DNA of 12,021 bases from Candidatus Limnocylindrales bacterium. GTDB taxonomy: Bacteria > Chloroflexota > Limnocylindria > Limnocylindrales > CSP1-4. The notes under the pieces are model-generated. The model had not been told where the DNA came from. It saw only the letters and a list, made by a program, of their open reading frames with translations, and ran no database searches. Position 1 is the stretch's first letter, and each line of letters starts with the position of its first letter. Of the stretch, positions 8,918-12,021 are shown one piece after another. Position numbers and translations under genes: made by a program. Where the stretch lies: assembly GCA_030647575.1 (NCBI GenBank), contig JAUSJS010000354.1:1-12021 (forward strand). The letters run 5' to 3'.

Positions 8918-10213
8918 TCAGACCAGCACCTCTCGCAGCAGGCTCGCGAACCGCCACGCTTCCCGATAGGTGTTGTAGAGCGGCATCGGCGCGACCCGAA
9001 TGATGTCCGGCGCCCGGACGTCGGCCACGACGCCGCGCGCGGCCAGGCGTTCGAGGACCGACTCGGCGGTATCGAACCGAAGCGACAGCTGCGCCCCGCG
9101 CGCCGCGGGATCGGCAGGCGCGATCATCTCGACCGGCAGGTCCTGCAGCAACCGGGCCAGGTATCCGGTCAAGGCCACGGATCGCGCCCGAAGGGCCGGC
9201 ATCCCAACCTCGTCGAAGATGGCCAACGAGGCGGCGAGCGGGGCGAGAGCCAACACCGGCGGGTTCGAGGCTTCGAAGCCGGCGGCTCCGGCAGCCGGAA
9301 GGAACGGGCCGTCCATGTCGAACCGGCGATCTGGATCGATGCCCCACCAGCCGCCGAGCCGGGGCACGGACCGATCGCGCCCGTGGCGATCGTGGACGAA
9401 GATCGCACCGACCGAGCCAGGACCGCCGTTGAGGTACTTGTAGGTGCACCAGGCGGCGAAATCCACGTCCCAATCGTGCAGAGCCAGCTCGACGTTGCCC
9501 GCGGCGTGGGCCAGGTCCCAGCCGACGATCGCCCCCGCAGCGTGGCCGGCGTCCGTGAGCCGTTCGATGTCGAGGAGCTGCCCAGTCGCGAAATGCACGC
9601 CGCTCAGGAAAACGAGCGCGAGGTCGGCAGCGTGGTCGGCGATGGCCGCCTCCAGATCGGTGGTCGAGACCAGCGATTCCCCGGCTCGTGGCCCGACCAC
9701 GATGAGATCCGTCGACGGATCGAGACGGCGCTGGGCGAGATGGCTGGTCAACGCGTGGCGGTCGGACGGGAAGAGCGGCCCGTCGGCGAGGATCCGCCGG
9801 CGCCGGCCAGTCGGACGGAAGAACGAGGCCAGGAGCAGGTGGATGTTGACCGTCAGCCCATTGAGGATCGCGATCTCCGACGATCGGGCGCCGACGATCC
9901 GGGCCATCGGCTCGCGGAGCGGCTCGTCGAAGGTGAACCACGGTCGACCTGGGGCGAAGTGGGCATCGATCCCGAGCCGCGCCCACGCGTCGAGCTCGGC
10001 TTCGATCGCTGCCCTGGCGGAGCGAGGCTGGAGCCCAAGGGATTGTCCGGCCAGGTAAATCGCCGGCGCTCCGTCCGGCCCGACGGGCAGGAGGAAGCGG
10101 TCGCGAAATGGGGAGAGCGGGTCGGCGGCGTCTCGGGCCAGCGCGTCGGCCTCGTCTGTCGGCCGGCCCTGTGGCCCGTCACCCGTCGCCGCGCTCCCCG
10201 GCCGAGGCTCCAC
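8918..10213 (-). CDS. kynU: Kynureninase
   Basis: PLP enzyme that cleaves L-kynurenine (or 3-hydroxykynurenine) to anthranilate (or 3-hydroxyanthranilate) plus alanine; cytosolic, tryptophan catabolism or NAD synthesis. From GTG 10213 it is 431 aa, the family size. Seen in order: YLAGQSLGL (53-61), NGLTVNIHLLL (118-128), GWDLAHAAGNVEL (231-243; D233 pairs with the PLP ring nitrogen), TYKYLNGGPG (257-266; K259 is the PLP lysine), PRLGGWWG (284-291), and SNPP (316-319), whose Asn contacts substrate in human KYNU. The usual GFR-x-SNPP reads GFEASNPP. The start is not certain: no ATG lies before the first conserved segment. GTG 10213 begins 4 nt after the upstream gene's stop; TTG 10225 would overlap it by 8 nt. 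Neither has a strong ribosome binding site, suggesting translational coupling to the LLM gene. No other kyn gene is in the window. Confidence 0.93.
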   Translation of the reverse strand: MEPRPGSAATGDGPQGRPTDEADALARDAADPLSPFRDRFLLPVGPDGAPAIYLAGQSLGLQPRSARAAIEAELDAWARLGIDAHFAPGRPWFTFDEPLREPMARIVGARSSEIAILNGLTVNIHLLLASFFRPTGRRRRILADGPLFPSDRHALTSHLAQRRLDPSTDLIVVGPRAGESLVSTTDLEAAIADHAADLALVFLSGVHFATGQLLDIERLTDAGHAAGAIVGWDLAHAAGNVELALHDWDVDFAAWCTYKYLNGGPGSVGAIFVHDRHGRDRSVPRLGGWWGIDPDRRFDMDGPFLPAAGAAGFEASNPPVLALAPLAASLAIFDEVGMPALRARSVALTGYLARLLQDLPVEMIAPADPAARGAQLSLRFDTAESVLERLAARGVVADVRAPDIIRVAPMPLYNTYREAWRFASLLREVLV

Positions 10214-10217
10214 GAGG

Positions 10218-11207
10218 TCAGCCAAGGCGCAGGTTCGGCAGCACCTCGCGGCCGAAGACCTCGATGAACTCGGCCTGGTTGCGCCCGACGTTGTGCAGAT
10301 GTACCTCGTCGAAGCCCATGTCAACGTAATGCTGGATGTGCTTCGTGTGGGCTTCCAGATCGCGCGTTATGAGGACCCGGTTGGTGAAGTGCTCCGGCCG
10401 GACGAGCTTGGCCATCGCGGCGAAGTCCTCGGGGTTCTTGATGTCCTGCTTGGGGAAGGGCATCCCGCCGTTGGGCCACTCGACCATGGCGTTCTGGGCC
10501 GCCTCCTCGTCCGTGCGCGCCCAGGAGACGTGGATCTGGAGCATCTTCGGGGACTTCGAGGGATCCTTGCCCACCTCGCGGGCGCCCTCCTCGTACTTGC
10601 CCCAGAGCATGCCGATCTTTTCGTCCGCGGCCCCGACGGTGATGATCCCGTCGGCGAACTTGCCGGTCTTCTTGGCATTGACCGGACCGGCGGTCGCGAC
10701 GTAGACCGGGACCGGCTCCTCGGGACGCGTGTAGAGCTTCGCGCTCTCGAGCGTGAAGTACTCACCCTTGTGCTTGACGACGTTCCCGGTGAAGAGCTTG
10801 TTGATGATCTCGATCGCCTCAAACAGCATCGCGCTGCGGACGCCGATCTCCGGCCACTCGCCGCCAAGAATGTGCTCGTTCAGTGCCTCGCCGGCGCCGA
10901 GACCGAGCCAGAATCGGCCCGGGAACATGGCTCCCAGCGTCGCAGCCGCGTGGGCGATCACCGCCGGGTGATAGCGGAAACCCGGGCAGGTCACCGCGGT
11001 CCCGAACGGTAGGGTCGTGCGCGTGCCCAGAGCGCCCATGAACGACCAGGCGAAGGCGCTCTGGCCCTGTTGCGGCGTCCACGGATGGAAGTGCTCGCTG
11101 ACCATGAACCCGGCGCTGAAGCCGGCGTCTTCCGCCGCGGCGCAGTAGTCGAGCAGGTCGGTCGGGTGAAACTGCTCGAGCATCGCGGCGTAGCCGATCC
11201 TGGTCAT
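10218..11207 (-). CDS. F420-dependent LLM-class oxidoreductase (FGD-like)
   Basis: Luciferase-like TIM-barrel flavin/deazaflavin enzyme, 329 aa, most like the F420-dependent glucose-6-phosphate dehydrogenase (FGD) family; cytosolic. FGD-like marks are SEHFHPW (37-43; FGD1 has SDHFQPW with H40 and W44 at the active site), FRYHPAVIAHA (77-87) and GAGEALNEHILGGEWPE (104-120), whose E107 corresponds to the catalytic E109. The segment with FGD1's phosphate-binding K198 (SGKG) is replaced by VGAADEK (191-197), so glucose-6-phosphate may not be the substrate and fgd1 is not assigned. ATG 11207 has GGAG at 11220-11217, 9 nt upstream on the - strand. It is first in an apparent two-gene unit with kynureninase, which begins at or within its last codons. 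The gene implies that the host makes F420. Confidence 0.92.
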   Translation of the reverse strand: MTRIGYAAMLEQFHPTDLLDYCAAAEDAGFSAGFMVSEHFHPWTPQQGQSAFAWSFMGALGTRTTLPFGTAVTCPGFRYHPAVIAHAAATLGAMFPGRFWLGLGAGEALNEHILGGEWPEIGVRSAMLFEAIEIINKLFTGNVVKHKGEYFTLESAKLYTRPEEPVPVYVATAGPVNAKKTGKFADGIITVGAADEKIGMLWGKYEEGAREVGKDPSKSPKMLQIHVSWARTDEEAAQNAMVEWPNGGMPFPKQDIKNPEDFAAMAKLVRPEHFTNRVLITRDLEAHTKHIQHYVDMGFDEVHLHNVGRNQAEFIEVFGREVLPNLRLG

Positions 11208-11326
11208 CGCATGGGTCTCCGATTCGGGCGGGGGCGGGTCTCAGGAGCGTAGCATCAGCGGGCCGGTGACCGGCCGAATGAGGTTCGAATGCGAACGATC
11301 GGCGAGCCGCAACGAACGATCGTGGC

Positions 11327-11678
11327 GGCGTGGTTCTGGCCGGGCTGTCGGCGGGTTCCGTCTGCTGGTTCGAGAGCGGCACGACGGATTCGTTCGGCAA
11401 ACTGGCGGCGTTCTCCGGCGGACTGGGGCTGCTGCCGGGGAGCCACTCCCCTCATTACGACGGCGATCCGGAACGACGGCCGACCTACCGGCGCCTGATC
11501 GCCGAGGGCGCGCTTTCCGACGGCTACGCGGCCGACGACGGTGCCGCGCTCGTCTTCCGCGGGACCGAGCTGGCCGAGGTCGTGGCCTCCAAGCCCGCGG
11601 CACGCGCCTACCGCGTGGCTCGCGGGCCGGCCGGCGACGCCGTCGAGACCGAGCTGGCCGACCCGCTACCTGGGCTGA
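11327..11678 (+). pseudogene. Decayed C-terminal half of a peptidase E-like (S51) gene
   Basis: Translating from 11330 gives VVLAGLSAGSVCWF, the nucleophile-Ser strand of S51/peptidase E proteins. DSFGKLAAF, LGLLPGSHSPHYDGDPERRP, GYAADDGAAL and ELAEVVASKPAARAYRV follow, all typical of this family. The first half (about 110 residues) is missing: in-frame stop TGA lies at 11279-11281, there is no start or ribosome binding site, and only about 120 nt separate it from the divergent LLM gene. Near the end the frame slips. Dropping one G from the pair at 11656-11657 would read ELPTRYLG followed by TGA at 11676-11678, a family-like C-terminus; uncorrected, the frame stays open to the window end across folK. 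Active members are Ser dipeptidases; this copy should be non-functional unless assembly errors explain both defects. Confidence 0.75.
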
Positions 11679-12021
11679 ATCGCCCGCCAGGCGTCCGAGG
11701 TCGGGTTCCAGACGCCGACCGCGCGAACGGCACCGGCGTCTTCCCGCGCGACCTGGCGGCGTCGGGCGGTCTCCACGGATCGGCCCCAACCGGGCGGCAC
11801 GAGCCCGGGTGCGAGGTCGGCCAGGGGGGCGAGGACGAAGAGCCGCTCCTCGGCCGACGGATGCGGCACGACCAGAAGCCATGCGGCCGCGACCGGGTCC
11901 GTGTCGGCGTCGAGCGACCGGGCCTCCGGCGGTCGCTCGATCGCGAGGCGCGCTCGTCCGAAGACGAGGAGGTCGAGGTCGAGCTCGCGCGGGCCCCAGC
12001 GGCGCCGGCGACGACGCCCGA
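11666..12021 (-). CDS. folK: HPPK (2-amino-4-hydroxy-6-hydroxymethyldihydropteridine pyrophosphokinase), C-terminal part
   Basis: Transfers pyrophosphate from ATP to 6-hydroxymethyl-7,8-dihydropterin in folate synthesis; cytosolic. Only the last 117 or so codons are in the window; the start lies beyond 12021. The visible part opens with RRWGPRELDLDLLVFG, the HPPK signature, whose two Asp of LDLD bind Mg2+ and whose RWGPR contacts ATP. After an insertion of about 20 residues comes VPHPSAEERLFVLAPLADLAPG, the usual HPPK C-terminal block. About 35 further residues, ending WRAIQPR before TAG at 11666-11668, go beyond the usual end. The gene converges on the peptidase E relic and overlaps its restored stop by 13 nt. 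Folate made by this route supplies the 10-formyl-THF used by PurH. Confidence 0.92.
   Translation of the reverse strand, partial: GRRRRRRWGPRELDLDLLVFGRARLAIERPPEARSLDADTDPVAAAWLLVVPHPSAEERLFVLAPLADLAPGLVPPGWGRSVETARRRQVAREDAGAVRAVGVWNPTSDAWRAIQPR

Noticed and set aside
8712..9986. A 424-codon - strand open frame overlapping kynureninase.
   Set aside because: Arg/Pro/Ser-rich out-of-frame text; the kynureninase frame carries all the motifs.
11282..12021. The peptidase E frame staying open to the window end.
   Set aside because: Past about 11655 the translation loses S51 similarity and runs antisense to folK, so the read-through is a frameshift artefact rather than a fusion.

Overview
The window looks like an ordinary chromosomal stretch from a free-living, high-GC bacterium. 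It shows high GC throughout, GTG/TTG starts, a FGD-like F420-dependent oxidoreductase and a GlpX-type (class II) fructose bisphosphatase. Together these fit Chloroflexota (for example a Limnocylindria/Ellin6529-like soil or freshwater lineage) or Actinobacteria. The phylum is an inference from gene content, not shown directly.

Layout. (1) Bases 54-4551, + strand: a CbpA-type DnaJ co-chaperone, the ClpB disaggregase and a CoA-pyrophosphatase-like Nudix hydrolase, with about 30-nt gaps, probably one proteostasis operon. (2) Bases 4552-4936: no gene recognised. (3) Bases 4937-5861, - strand: a three-helix membrane protein followed 16 nt later by a cupin protein. (4) Bases 5862-6018: a divergent intergenic region with a -10-like box and a foldable purH leader. 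(5) Bases 6019-8560, + strand: purH (purine synthesis) and glpX (gluconeogenesis), 10 nt apart with a clear Shine-Dalgarno before glpX. (6) Bases 8561-8917: no gene, but a perfect 14-bp tandem repeat and copies of a short GC palindrome. (7) Bases 8918-11207, - strand: an F420-dependent LLM oxidoreductase and then a kynureninase, abutting or overlapping at the junction. (8) Bases 11327-11678, + strand: a decayed C-terminal piece of a peptidase E (S51) gene. (9) Bases 11666-12021, - strand: the C-terminal part of folK (folate synthesis), running off the window.

No defence, mobile or secretion system was found. The most notable observation is that PurH keeps its AICAR transformylase core, while its IMP cyclohydrolase half has lost or changed most of the known active-site residues. 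Second is the peptidase E relic, which lacks its N-terminal half and carries a single-base frameshift whose correction restores a plausible end overlapping folK. Third is the tight pairing of kynureninase with an F420-dependent oxidoreductase. The rest is standard housekeeping.
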